Positions 12,319 through 21,342 of a stretch of DNA of 48,162 bases are shown piece by piece. Under the pieces are notes generated by a model. That model was given only the letters and a program-made list of their open reading frames with translations, ran no database searches and was not told the origin of the DNA. Source of the DNA: a virus; IMG/VR virus record IMGVR_UViG_3300032238_000527, positions 1 to 48,162 of that record; one strand, 5' to 3'. Numbering within the stretch: position 1 is the stretch's first letter; every line of letters begins with the position of its first letter. Made by a program: the position numbers and the translations under genes.

Positions 12319-14370
12319 TTATTTTTCGTGAGCAATAAACTCGCCGTTCCAATTGTCTGGTAAGTCTTGTTGCTTCATAAAGTCACAGCGTTCAATCCAA
12401 ATTTTGTAGTATTTGTCCATTTGTCCACCAAAGTTGCCTTTTAGTTTTTTACACATTGCGGCAGCTTCATCAAACTTTTTCTGTTTGTACAAGGCATGCA
12501 TTTCTTCATGCTGTGCTTTGTCTTTGCTATAATCAACACCGCGTGTGCGTAGTGCTGTATAGATTAAGTCTGCTACTGTCTTACCTTTTGGTTGTAAGTT
12601 GTCTAGCATTAGATAGAAGAAGTCGTCTTTAGTTCTATTGTATGTTTCAGCACCAATAATACATAGTACGCCATAGGCCTTACAACGTGCTTCTAAACGT
12701 GCGGCAGTACTAACCATGTCACCTAAGATGTCATAGCTGTGTCTTTCTGTTGAACCCATTTCACCAATAAAGCCAGTACCTGAGTTACAACCCCAACCCA
12801 TTGCGGCTGGTGGTAATCCTTGTGCTTCCATCTGCTTAGTATACTCGTCTACTTTGTCCAACATTTCAAGTCCTACCTTAACGATAGTTCTAGCATGATT
12901 AGGATCTTCAATAGGAGCACCATGTATGTGCATTGACGCATCGCCTACGTATTTGATAACCATACCTTTGTTGTCTAACATTGGCTGGCTGATAGCATCC
13001 ATATAGCCGTTCATGTACTTGCCAAGTCCAGCAACGTCATCGCCATAGTGTTCACCGATAGGTGTAAAGCCACGTAGGTCACTAAACATAACTGATACGT
13101 CTTTACGTACACCACGTTTGATTAAGTCTGGATCTTTTTGCAGTAACTCTACAACTTCTTTAGAGCAGTAGCCAGCAAACTGTTTCTTTATGGCTTGCTT
13201 TTGTAAGAACTCACTTACGAACTTAACACCGTAAGCATGAAGGAGAATAAGAGTAGTACCCACAGCAAGGGCAGTAATGTCAACAAGCCAAAGATTATTC
13301 GTGTAAAGATACTGAGATAAAGGATACAAAATACCAAGAGAGATAACGCCACTAGCAAGTCCAACATAAGTCCACCTTGTTAAAAATAGTAAAGCAATGC
13401 CTGCTACTACTAAGGCAAGAATTTCTGCGCCATCGGCCCAATCTGGACGTTGTATAACAACTCCGTTCATCATGGTGCCTATAACGGCGGCTTGTACATC
13501 ATGAGGCCATATTGCGCCTTTACTTGTTGGTAATGGGTTACCGATACCTGCGGCAGTAGGTCCTACTATAACAATAGCACCTTCTAAATCTTTTGGTAGT
13601 TGAGTTAAACTAAAACTACGATTCTGCTGACTCCAGTCAATCCACACACGACCTAGGTTGTCTGTAGTCACAGGGCCAAACTTAGGAATACGCATCTTTT
13701 CCACCCCGCCCTCAAATAACTTAACTTGGAAAGTTGAGTCACCGGCGGCTACTCGTAGGGTTTCTAAACTCATTGCAGGATACAGTTTACCTTCGACTGT
13801 AACAATTAAAGGCATGCGGCGATTAACACCGTCAACTTCTGGTAGTGTGTTTACAATACCAATACCTGCGGCCGAATTTTCTAGTGCAGGTACGTTAGCG
13901 ATAAGTCCAGGATACTGAACTATTTGATCTAACCATTCTGGTCCTAGTACAGCACTACCTGGATTGCGAGGAGTATTCTTTGTCTTCTGACTAGGAACGC
14001 TTCCTAGTATTACGGGATAATGTTTAAGAGCGGCGGCCAGATCCCTATCCCCACCAGTACGATCACGCTCAGCCATGAGCACGTTAAGCACAACAAGGCC
14101 AGCATTACGACGATAAAGGTCTTCAATAATTTCAGCATAATTAACCCTCGGTAATGGCCACTGGCCGTATTTGTCTAAGGAAGCCTCGTCTATGTTGACC
14201 GTGACAATGTTGTTGAATGTTGGAGCTTTGTTAGTGATTAATGTGTCAAAATAGCGTAGTCTTACGCTTTCAACAAATGTAGGGTCTGCTATACGTATGC
14301 CCACAACTAACGCAAGGGTTAGTAGTGCAGTCCACGGACTTACTAATATTTTTTTGAATTCAATTTTCAT
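12319..14370 (-). CDS. CHASE2-domain class III adenylate cyclase
   Basis: 683 residues: an N-terminal membrane helix, an extracytoplasmic CHASE2 sensor (about 25-310), three membrane helices (about 315-385) and a cyclase domain (about 423-610). Metal-binding D431 and D477, adenine-specifying K473 and D547, and transition-state R558 are present, but the usual Asn is Ser (S554 in GDMVSTAARLE). It should make cAMP in response to a periplasmic signal if active. A lipoprotein gene overlaps its start (ATGA), and the curli-like operon lies upstream on the same strand. Confidence 0.9.
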   Translation of the reverse strand: MKIEFKKILVSPWTALLTLALVVGIRIADPTFVESVRLRYFDTLITNKAPTFNNIVTVNIDEASLDKYGQWPLPRVNYAEIIEDLYRRNAGLVVLNVLMAERDRTGGDRDLAAALKHYPVILGSVPSQKTKNTPRNPGSAVLGPEWLDQIVQYPGLIANVPALENSAAGIGIVNTLPEVDGVNRRMPLIVTVEGKLYPAMSLETLRVAAGDSTFQVKLFEGGVEKMRIPKFGPVTTDNLGRVWIDWSQQNRSFSLTQLPKDLEGAIVIVGPTAAGIGNPLPTSKGAIWPHDVQAAVIGTMMNGVVIQRPDWADGAEILALVVAGIALLFLTRWTYVGLASGVISLGILYPLSQYLYTNNLWLVDITALAVGTTLILLHAYGVKFVSEFLQKQAIKKQFAGYCSKEVVELLQKDPDLIKRGVRKDVSVMFSDLRGFTPIGEHYGDDVAGLGKYMNGYMDAISQPMLDNKGMVIKYVGDASMHIHGAPIEDPNHARTIVKVGLEMLDKVDEYTKQMEAQGLPPAAMGWGCNSGTGFIGEMGSTERHSYDILGDMVSTAARLEARCKAYGVLCIIGAETYNRTKDDFFYLMLDNLQPKGKTVADLIYTALRTRGVDYSKDKAQHEEMHALYKQKKFDEAAAMCKKLKGNFGGQMDKYYKIWIERCDFMKQQDLPDNWNGEFIAHEK

Positions 14371-14510
14371 GATCTAGGAGCCGCGCCGTTTCGAGTAGCA
14401 GGATCCCATGAATGGCAACCTTTGGGCAGTCCGTCTTTATCGCAGAAAGATATTCCCGCGCACCCTGCTAGAGTTAGAATAAGTGATAATATTAAGATGT
14501 TCTTTAGCAT
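14367..14510 (-). CDS. Small lipoprotein (47 aa)
   Basis: A short product with a lipoprotein signal peptide and lipobox LAGC (Cys17), followed by a 30-residue mature part containing two more cysteines. The stop overlaps the cyclase start by ATGA. TAAATA stands four bases before the ATG and no ribosome site is seen. It may tether or sense for the CHASE2 domain; that is inference. Confidence 0.7.
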   Translation of the reverse strand: MLKNILILSLILTLAGCAGISFCDKDGLPKGCHSWDPATRNGAAPRS

Positions 14511-14517
14511 GAAATAT

Positions 14518-14832
14518 TTAGCTGGACTTTGTTCGGGTAGTTTTATGATTAACTAAAGTAGAATTAGATCCGGTACCTAAAATACAAGCAACATCATCGT
14601 TGTATTGTACCATAGTCCAGGTTTTAGTTTTTTCGTTTACCATTAACACATATTTGCTACTAGTATCTTTGCCTACCCAAAACGGCACTTCTTGCCATTC
14701 GGGTCCTGACATTGTTTCAATAACTGTTTTAACATCTGAACAGAGTACAGGTTTCTCGATTTCAATTGGTGGTTGGGCGTAGGCTACGAAGCTGATTAGG
14801 CCTAATAGGAACGCCGATGCTACACTTCGCAT
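14518..14832 (-). CDS. Exported hypothetical protein (104 aa)
   Basis: Signal peptide of about 19 residues ending VAYA-Q, then a small periplasmic domain with two cysteines (CSDVK and ACILG) that could form a disulfide. No family recognised. It sits between the curlin-PA14 gene and the lipoprotein gene. GGAGA lies before the ATG and a TAAATA box at 14851-14856. Confidence 0.65.
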   Translation of the reverse strand: MRSVASAFLLGLISFVAYAQPPIEIEKPVLCSDVKTVIETMSGPEWQEVPFWVGKDTSSKYVLMVNEKTKTWTMVQYNDDVACILGTGSNSTLVNHKTTRTKSS

Positions 14833-14856
14833 AGGCTTCTCCTTGTTAGGTATTTA

Positions 14857-17007
14857 TTACTGTCTAACAGTTGTAGAGCATCCTGCTGGATTTGTACAAC
14901 TCTGTATTATAGTAAATGATTTGCCACCGCTTTGTTGGATGTCTAAACTAGCAGGACCTCCAGCATTGGTTAAATCTATATTGGCTTTATTTGCTGTGTT
15001 ACCGGATTGTGTTGCAAGCACACTATTGCCGTTACCAGTTAGTTTGTTTTCAAGATAATGATTTCCACCACCTTCTTGAACTGCGGTGATAGAGTTGTTG
15101 TTTCCAGTGACAGTATTGAACATTAGATTGTTGCCGTTGTCTTTTTGAGTTACGTTAATATTATTATTACTACCTGATATTATTTTTGTTTCTTGGTAGT
15201 TAGCGCCTGCGGTGTTTGTTTGGCTAGAGGTAACAGAGTTTGAACTTCCTTGCACTAGTGCATTTAAATAGTTTGTGCCGGTTTGAGTAACACCCACTGT
15301 ATGAGAACCAGTGCCACCTAATCCTATATTAGCAGTATTCTTTGCCCCAGATTGCGTAACATTAACTGTATTTTGGTCTCCGCTTATCTGCTCAATATAC
15401 AAATAATTGTTAACTGACTGTGTTGCGTTGTTCCATGTATTATAACGTGTTTGTTGCTCAGTTGTTGCACCGGCAGTGCTTGAACCACCACTAGTGATAG
15501 TTTCTGTTCCTGTACCATTTTGAAGATCAATAGTGCCGCCTTCAATAACAGGTCCTAATGATACAGAAGTTCCAGCTATATCAACTACTGCGCTGTTAGA
15601 ATAAGCTAATCCTGTAGCGTCAACCGTGTTTGTTTCTGTTATCCATCCTGTGGTAAATGCAGAGTTAGGTACGCCAGTTCTGCCTGCACCGTAATCCCAT
15701 TGAAACTTCATTCCGTACCCGCCTAGGTCATTCCAATACCATGCTTCAAGATTATAAGTTTGTCCAGCAACTACGTCTATCCAACCAGATGCTGTATAAC
15801 TAAAAATACTTTGCCATTGGTTAGTTGATTGGTCATTAATGATCGTTTGACTGTTTATTTTTAAAACAAATCCGTCATCACTATTGCTGTAAAAATATAA
15901 TCTATAAACAGTGCCTGCTGGATGTAAGTTAGTTATTGGTGCTGTGATAGTTCCGCTGTATGCTACTAATGTACCTTCTCCCATTCCCGGAAATGATCCG
16001 TTTGTTGGAACATAGATGCCGTTAGTAGTACGTCCACTGGCTACTTGATTATAAGCACCAGGCGACAAGTTAGGCACACGATAAGGTCCTAACCAGTTTT
16101 TGCCACATATTCCAAAAACACAAGTATAAGTGTAAGCATCAAAGTCGTAAACTTTATAGTTTAATCCTTGTAGTACGTTTTGTGTTGTAGTTGTAGTAGA
16201 ACCATTTGCTTCAATAGTAGTTACTCCGTTAGTTGTAACTTTGCTGATAGGAGTAGTTGTTGTAGTTAATACTCCATTTACAATCTTGTTAGTTACTACA
16301 TTAGAAGAAACTCGTGTTTGATATAGAGTTTCAGTTCCGTTGCTACTAGATGTTGTACCATCATTATAAGTTGTGATAGTCACAGGTGTTTGATAAACAG
16401 TAATTGTGTTACCACTTACTACATTTCGTGTTGTGTAAGTTACTGCTGTTCCTGTTACTGTTCTTACAGGTGCGGCAGGTGCTACAGTTTGTCCGGCAGA
16501 TAATGGGGTAGTTGAACCGTTTGTAGCATAGGTGTTAACTTGAGTTACTGTTGGATTCAATGTTCCAGTCCAAGTAACTCCGCTGGTATTAGTAAAGCCC
16601 TGAGTCATGCTGAACAACTGTCCAGTATTATTATCATTACCTACAAAGAAAAAATAGTCAGTACCCATGTTAATAATGTGTCCAGTACCCATAACTGCTT
16701 TTTGTGTGCCATTAGCACTATATTGAATAGCATTCCACGGATTAGTAGCATCTCCTGTTGCGACAAATGCTACATAGTCTCCAGCGGCCCAGGATAGTTG
16801 GCCGTTGTACCAAGGAATTTTATATGCTGTCCCGGGATTCTTACTGTAGATTTGGCAAGTTGCTGTTTGTGTACAGGATTGAACATTCCACTGACTATCA
16901 GCTATTTGTGCTTGTCCAAACTTTAAGTCAGCAAGCCCGGTGGCTTGACTGTATGCGCTAACACATATAGTTAATAAGAATAAAAACTGTAGGAAACGCT
17001 TTATCAT
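14857..17007 (-). CDS. Exported curlin-repeat protein with PA14-like domain
   Basis: 716 residues. A signal peptide (about 1-20, SAYSQ) is followed by a Thr/Ser-rich region, a PA14-like sugar- or surface-binding domain around residues 320-470 (YFYSNSDDGFVLKINSQ, then WYWNDLGGYGMKFQWDY) and about seven curlin-type repeats of the form GxxNxxxxxQxGxxN from about 535 to the end. CsgA-type repeats form amyloid. The start overlaps the FecR gene stop (ATGA). It looks like an amyloid-anchored adhesin exported through the CsgG pore. Confidence 0.78.
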   Translation of the reverse strand: MIKRFLQFLFLLTICVSAYSQATGLADLKFGQAQIADSQWNVQSCTQTATCQIYSKNPGTAYKIPWYNGQLSWAAGDYVAFVATGDATNPWNAIQYSANGTQKAVMGTGHIINMGTDYFFFVGNDNNTGQLFSMTQGFTNTSGVTWTGTLNPTVTQVNTYATNGSTTPLSAGQTVAPAAPVRTVTGTAVTYTTRNVVSGNTITVYQTPVTITTYNDGTTSSSNGTETLYQTRVSSNVVTNKIVNGVLTTTTTPISKVTTNGVTTIEANGSTTTTTQNVLQGLNYKVYDFDAYTYTCVFGICGKNWLGPYRVPNLSPGAYNQVASGRTTNGIYVPTNGSFPGMGEGTLVAYSGTITAPITNLHPAGTVYRLYFYSNSDDGFVLKINSQTIINDQSTNQWQSIFSYTASGWIDVVAGQTYNLEAWYWNDLGGYGMKFQWDYGAGRTGVPNSAFTTGWITETNTVDATGLAYSNSAVVDIAGTSVSLGPVIEGGTIDLQNGTGTETITSGGSSTAGATTEQQTRYNTWNNATQSVNNYLYIEQISGDQNTVNVTQSGAKNTANIGLGGTGSHTVGVTQTGTNYLNALVQGSSNSVTSSQTNTAGANYQETKIISGSNNNINVTQKDNGNNLMFNTVTGNNNSITAVQEGGGNHYLENKLTGNGNSVLATQSGNTANKANIDLTNAGGPASLDIQQSGGKSFTIIQSCTNPAGCSTTVRQ

Positions 17008-18116
17008 TTTTGTACAATAGTAATGATAGTGTTGCCGCCCTGATTAACACGGTTCTTAAACTCTAAACTACCTTGTGTTTGGTAAATTAAAGAGTTTTGT
17101 GTTAATGGAGTAGTTATACATTGTTGGTCGCTGCCGTTGTCTCTACATAAGCTGACAGACATTTCGTCTTTAACAGCAACAATGCCGCTTGATTTTTTGT
17201 AGTCAGGTAATACACTGTCTACTTCGCTTAAAAAGTTTTCGTTTAGTCCGTTTCCAATCATATCAAATATACTAGCAAGGAATTGATTATCTAAAAAGTT
17301 TTGTGCTAAACGGTCAACATACATATTAGCTAGTTGTGCTTCGAGTGCGTTCTCTAACCCTTTTTCTTTTAAGAAGTCAACATCTAAAAAACTTTTAGCG
17401 GCAGACCTTTCACTTCTACCTGTTTCTTTAATTTCTTTTGGAGGACTTAGTAGTAGCATATTGCCAATGGCATCTTCTGATAAGTTTAGTATTACTGGGC
17501 GAGTCGGAGGTTGGGCTCGACTATTAACCTGAGTGGCTTGGAAGGCCTGGTTAAGAATTACAATACCAGCATCTGTTTCAACTGATATTTCTCCAACTTT
17601 ACAATTCTTTTCTATATCGTCTTTGGTTCTACTTTTGTTACGATCATCGGGACAACTTGGAAGTAGTATAACTGTTGATTGTCCTAGTTCGTCAACTGAG
17701 GCAGTAAAATCAGTACCACGAACACTAATAGTAGCAGTAGGCGTATTAAGAGCAACATTTTGCGGGCTGTTCTTAGCAATTTGTCCACTTGCGTAGCGGA
17801 CAGTTCCAAGTGCAATTTTAGCACCTAGTTTACCCGATTTAGATTTAGGATCATATACGAAGTCATCAATTACCAACTTGCTATTTTCATTTACTTGAAC
17901 ACGAGTGTCGTCTTCAAAGGTTATTCCCACTTTCCCCTGTTGGGTTTTGATCGCATCGTTCATTTCCACTCCCGTGCCCTTGGACCCCGTTAGTGTCTGT
18001 TTGTCTCTCTGAATGCTGGGAGGAGTGTTGAGTTGTTCTGTTACTTTGCCTATCGCGGCGTGACTCGACGAGGTACCTAGCAACAGTAAGCATAGTATTG
18101 CTGTCCATATTTTCAT
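17004..18116 (-). CDS. Exported FecR-domain protein
   Basis: The start at 18116 gives a 370-residue protein with a signal peptide (MKIWTAILCLLLLGTSSSHA). A FecR domain spans about residues 30-150, with the characteristic TPTATISVRGTDF. FecR domains are periplasmic sensor or scaffold modules, often near CHASE2 cyclases and surface-polymer genes. Its start overlaps the 57-aa gene by ATGA. The C-terminal half is unassigned, helical and acidic. Confidence 0.85.
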   Translation of the reverse strand: MKIWTAILCLLLLGTSSSHAAIGKVTEQLNTPPSIQRDKQTLTGSKGTGVEMNDAIKTQQGKVGITFEDDTRVQVNENSKLVIDDFVYDPKSKSGKLGAKIALGTVRYASGQIAKNSPQNVALNTPTATISVRGTDFTASVDELGQSTVILLPSCPDDRNKSRTKDDIEKNCKVGEISVETDAGIVILNQAFQATQVNSRAQPPTRPVILNLSEDAIGNMLLLSPPKEIKETGRSERSAAKSFLDVDFLKEKGLENALEAQLANMYVDRLAQNFLDNQFLASIFDMIGNGLNENFLSEVDSVLPDYKKSSGIVAVKDEMSVSLCRDNGSDQQCITTPLTQNSLIYQTQGSLEFKNRVNQGGNTIITIVQK

Positions 18117-18286
18117 CTGTCCCCCCATTCAAACCAACTGTATTTCTGTAATTCTCTCATGATGGCATCACCAGTAGTGTTTTGCCATTTAGCCGCTTGT
18201 TCTACAAAAGAAGACCAGTCACGAACATAGTGTTCATTACCTTGCATCCATGCTTGGTACATCTTTTGTAGTTCGCTTTCAAACAT
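18113..18286 (-). CDS. Hypothetical protein (57 aa)
   Basis: A small soluble, aromatic-rich, probably helical protein without a signal peptide. It fills the gap between the curlin gene and the FecR gene, with the stop/start junction TAATATG on one side and an ATGA overlap on the other, so it is clearly part of the operon. Function unknown. Confidence 0.65.
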   Translation of the reverse strand: MFESELQKMYQAWMQGNEHYVRDWSSFVEQAAKWQNTTGDAIMRELQKYSWFEWGDR

Positions 18287-18287
18287 A

Positions 18288-19247
18288 TTAGTTTTTCTGT
18301 AATATTCTGTATGTGCTGTTACTGCCAGTTATTTTAATATTTGATACGTTATCAACACTACCTTGCTGTGTAATACCAACATCGTTACTTGAACCTGCAA
18401 TATCTAGTTTAGCATATTGTCCAATAGATAGTCCACCGCTTTGTACAATGTTAGTGATATTGTTTGATCCCACTGCTTTATAATCAACAACATTATCATT
18501 AACTCCACTTTGTGATATAGTAGTTTGATTACCTTGACCGTCTAGATCAATCTTAACATAATTACCGTTGGTGCTACCACCGCTCTGAGTTACGCTAGTA
18601 ATATTAGTTGCGCCTCTAGTATCAATATCTACATAGCCTTTGTTACCTGTTAGGTTAAGAGTAGTTAAATTGCCGCCGCCTAATGTTTGATTTACATTTG
18701 CAATTACATTATCTGCGTTAATTGTAGCGTCAATTGAGTTGCCACCACCACCACTCGATCTTACAACTAAACTATTTGTGTTACCTAACATATTCACATT
18801 GGTAATAGCATTACCGCCTAACTGTATAATATCAATTATATTACTGGCACTAACACCATTTCCGTTGTTATTACTGTTGATATATGCAATATTTCCGCCA
18901 ACATCAACTTTATAGTTTAACTCAATGCCTTTGCCAGTAGTCCCAACTGTTGTGTTAAGTCCTAGTGACAGTTTATTATTTGGGCCTGCTTGCTCAATAG
19001 TAACTGTTTGGACATCACCTTTAAGTTTAGCTGGATCTTGAGGATTGGTACTAGCCGTTCCGTTTGTCAGTATTCCATTAACTTTGTTGCCAGCGCCGTC
19101 CTGAGTCATAGTGATAGTGCTGTTATCGCCAGATTGGTCGATATAAATGCTATTATCAACACCCCAGCTTGTGGCTGAAATGCTTAGTAGCATTATAGTG
19201 AGTAATTTTCTCGACAACCCACCAACACCTGTCATTCTTTGTTCCAT
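18288..19247 (-). CDS. Curlin-repeat amyloid subunit (CsgA/CsgB-like)
   Basis: 319 residues: an N-terminal signal sequence (ending SATSWG-V), then curlin-type repeats over the whole mature part, for example NSTITMTQDGAGN and NQTTISQSGVNDN, with the alternating N-x-x-x-x-x-Q-x-G-x-x-N register that stacks into amyloid. It is longer than classical CsgA (about 150). It lies directly downstream of csgG and upstream of the FecR and curlin-PA14 genes. Confidence 0.85.
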   Translation of the reverse strand: MEQRMTGVGGLSRKLLTIMLLSISATSWGVDNSIYIDQSGDNSTITMTQDGAGNKVNGILTNGTASTNPQDPAKLKGDVQTVTIEQAGPNNKLSLGLNTTVGTTGKGIELNYKVDVGGNIAYINSNNNGNGVSASNIIDIIQLGGNAITNVNMLGNTNSLVVRSSGGGGNSIDATINADNVIANVNQTLGGGNLTTLNLTGNKGYVDIDTRGATNITSVTQSGGSTNGNYVKIDLDGQGNQTTISQSGVNDNVVDYKAVGSNNITNIVQSGGLSIGQYAKLDIAGSSNDVGITQQGSVDNVSNIKITGSNSTYRILQKN

Positions 19248-19385
19248 TTTGTTAAAATGATTGCTTATTAGTTTACAATCAAGTTCCTTGGTCTTTAACC
19301 TTATAATAATTATTCGCTACCCTATAAATATTTAATACATACTACCTTTTCATAATGCTCCGATGTTATTTTTTCGTTATCATCA

Positions 19386-19405
19386 GGTGTAAAAAAATTT
19401 ACACC
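19386..19405 (-). terminator. Hairpin downstream of csgG
   Basis: A perfect 8-bp stem GGTGTAAA/TTTACACC lies 19 bases after the csgG stop. No T tract follows in the leftward direction, so it may slow decay or attenuate rather than end transcription. Confidence 0.55.
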
Positions 19406-19423
19406 GTTAAAAAAACAACACCA

Positions 19424-20713
19424 TTACTTCTTATCTTCTAACTTGTTAGACTGTATCCAACCGCCGCGGTCAGTACCGTCTGTTACCATCACTCTCCACC
19501 AACCTTCTGTTCCTGGTTGTCTAATACTCATTACAGTACCTTTGGCAAACCACCACTTCTTGGTACTTGTTTCTTTTTCTTCTGCATATAGGAACGAATT
19601 TTCTTTTAATACTCGTTCACCAAACAGTGTTATAGTTGGCTTAACGCCTGTCTGCATATCTGTTACTGCTAGTTTTTCTTCTTTAGCGGCCTCACTTTTT
19701 CTTTCGACTCTTGCAGGTGCTTGTCTGTCATTGGACTGCTGTGGTGCGGGTGATGGCTGCTCTTGGGCAGGGGCGGATTCTTTGGGGGCTTGTGTCTGAA
19801 CCAACTCATCTTTCTTCTCCTCAGGTTTTCTTATTTCTGACGATATCACTGGAGCAGGAGTAGTTGGTAATACAAGCGGCGCCTGAGTCTTTGGAATAAT
19901 AACCTCAGTCACTGGATCGTGTCTGTAGTCCCAAAGTGCTTTACGCTGACCTTCTTTGATTAACTCTACTACTGCCATTTCAATTGCTGCCTTGACAGCG
20001 TATGTGCCTGGTTCGTTAATGGTTAAGCCTGCTTCTGCTTCAAATGCCTGTGTTCCTTGATCAAAGAACTTTAGTGCTGTTGCTGAGTCTGCTGTACTTA
20101 AGATTGTCTTTTGTACTGTTACTACTGCTAGAACTTTACCTGTGTTTACACTCACTGCTCTAATGCTAACAGTTACAGTATCTTGGCTCCATTGTGTTTG
20201 TTTGCCAATACCAAAAATACGCATGCCAGCACCGCCACTGTTTACAGTAGTGTCATATCCTACAATACCACCTTCGATGATCATGCCAGCGAACTGCATT
20301 GGCATCAAGGGTCTAGCATTGTTACCTTCGTAGGCTTCGCGCATCTGACGAATGATTAATCGCTCTTTAGTTAAGTTGTCAATACCTACACGTTCTACAA
20401 CTTCAAACCATTGTCCTTGCCCTACTCCTTGTAGTGCTTGTATTAAGAATGTTTCAGCACCTTGTGTAACTGCTGAACTTAAACTAGCTACGTTAGCTTG
20501 TGGTCGTCGCTGTCCAGTTTTATCTGCAAAACTATAAACTGCTACGCTAACAGGTTTGCCCGCCGCAGGTGCTGGAATAGTATCAAATTCTTTTTTGACA
20601 CTTTTCATTTGTGTTGTAATACTAGGATCTGTTTCTGTCAAGCCGGTACTTTGCATTACTGCACAACCACTAAGTGTTGAAATAATAGCTAGAGATATTA
20701 GTGTACGTTTCAT
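19424..20713 (-). CDS. csgG: Curli secretion pore CsgG with C-terminal SH3-like domain
   Basis: A 429-residue lipoprotein (lipobox LSGC, Cys17). Residues 45-270 match CsgG: PVSVAVYSFADKTGQRRP, the VVERVGIDNLTKERLIIRQ segment, and later strands lining the pore. Classical CsgG is about 260-280 residues; here a Pro/Gln/Glu-rich linker (about 280-365) leads to an SH3-like domain (about 370-425, WWFAKGTVM, GWWRVMV, GGWI). Such a domain could bind peptidoglycan. CsgG forms a nonameric outer-membrane channel for curlins. It follows csgF with a 3-base gap. Confidence 0.9.
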   Translation of the reverse strand: MKRTLISLAIISTLSGCAVMQSTGLTETDPSITTQMKSVKKEFDTIPAPAAGKPVSVAVYSFADKTGQRRPQANVASLSSAVTQGAETFLIQALQGVGQGQWFEVVERVGIDNLTKERLIIRQMREAYEGNNARPLMPMQFAGMIIEGGIVGYDTTVNSGGAGMRIFGIGKQTQWSQDTVTVSIRAVSVNTGKVLAVVTVQKTILSTADSATALKFFDQGTQAFEAEAGLTINEPGTYAVKAAIEMAVVELIKEGQRKALWDYRHDPVTEVIIPKTQAPLVLPTTPAPVISSEIRKPEEKKDELVQTQAPKESAPAQEQPSPAPQQSNDRQAPARVERKSEAAKEEKLAVTDMQTGVKPTITLFGERVLKENSFLYAEEKETSTKKWWFAKGTVMSIRQPGTEGWWRVMVTDGTDRGGWIQSNKLEDKK

Positions 20714-20716
20714 TTA

Positions 20717-21253
20717 TTAATTCCCCGGCATGTTGAATGATTCTAACGGAACATAGATACATGTTGGTCCACCAGTTACGCCACAAGCTAAATTTTTGTC
20801 TGATCCTGGATCTGTTACTTTTAATAATATACAAGTGCCAGCAGTTGAACCTGTACAATTAAATGCATCACTTACTCTACTCCAAGCAATATTACTTCCT
20901 TGAAATGTAATTGCACCTGTACAAGTAGAGCTTGTTGCCACTGAACAGCTATTATTAGCAAACATAGCAGTTGCTACATTTTGTGATATCTGTGCGTAGA
21001 TGCGTGATTCTAAGTTGTTTAAAAACTTAGCTAAATTTGTGTTTTTTTCATCTGAAGCCACTTTGTCAATTGCCGCTTGAACTTTATCTTCTTGTGCTTT
21101 ACGACGAACTGCTTCTTGATTCTCAATTGTTAAAACGTGAGAACTATATCCCACGCCATTAAACGCAGGGCTTTTAAATTGATAATCTCCCAATGGTGCC
21201 GCATAACATAATGCGGTCATAGAGAATAATACTGTTGTAAGTATTGCCTTCAT
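20717..21253 (-). CDS. csgF: Curli assembly factor CsgF
   Basis: A 178-residue exported protein. The signal peptide ends CYAA; the mature N-terminus YQFKSPAFNG matches the CsgF motif (YxFxxPxFxG) that inserts in the CsgG pore. A helix around residues 45-90 follows, then a C-terminal part with four cysteines not typical of E. coli CsgF. First gene of the curli-like operon; GGGAGCG precedes the ATG. A TATAAT box lies near 21300 without a clear -35. Confidence 0.85.
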   Translation of the reverse strand: MKAILTTVLFSMTALCYAAPLGDYQFKSPAFNGVGYSSHVLTIENQEAVRRKAQEDKVQAAIDKVASDEKNTNLAKFLNNLESRIYAQISQNVATAMFANNSCSVATSSTCTGAITFQGSNIAWSRVSDAFNCTGSTAGTCILLKVTDPGSDKNLACGVTGGPTCIYVPLESFNMPGN

Positions 21254-21342
21254 GGTTCGCTCCCGACATACCTTATTAGTATTTAATCAGGTGCGAAAAC
21301 CCATTATACACTCATATAATGTTGTTTTAGATTAAAAAACGT

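Noticed and set aside
17914-18132. Leftward ORF over the FecR gene start
   Set aside because: Out-of-frame overlap with the FecR signal peptide and low-complexity Arg/Gln/Ser product; the 57-aa gene at 18113-18286 fits the operon instead.
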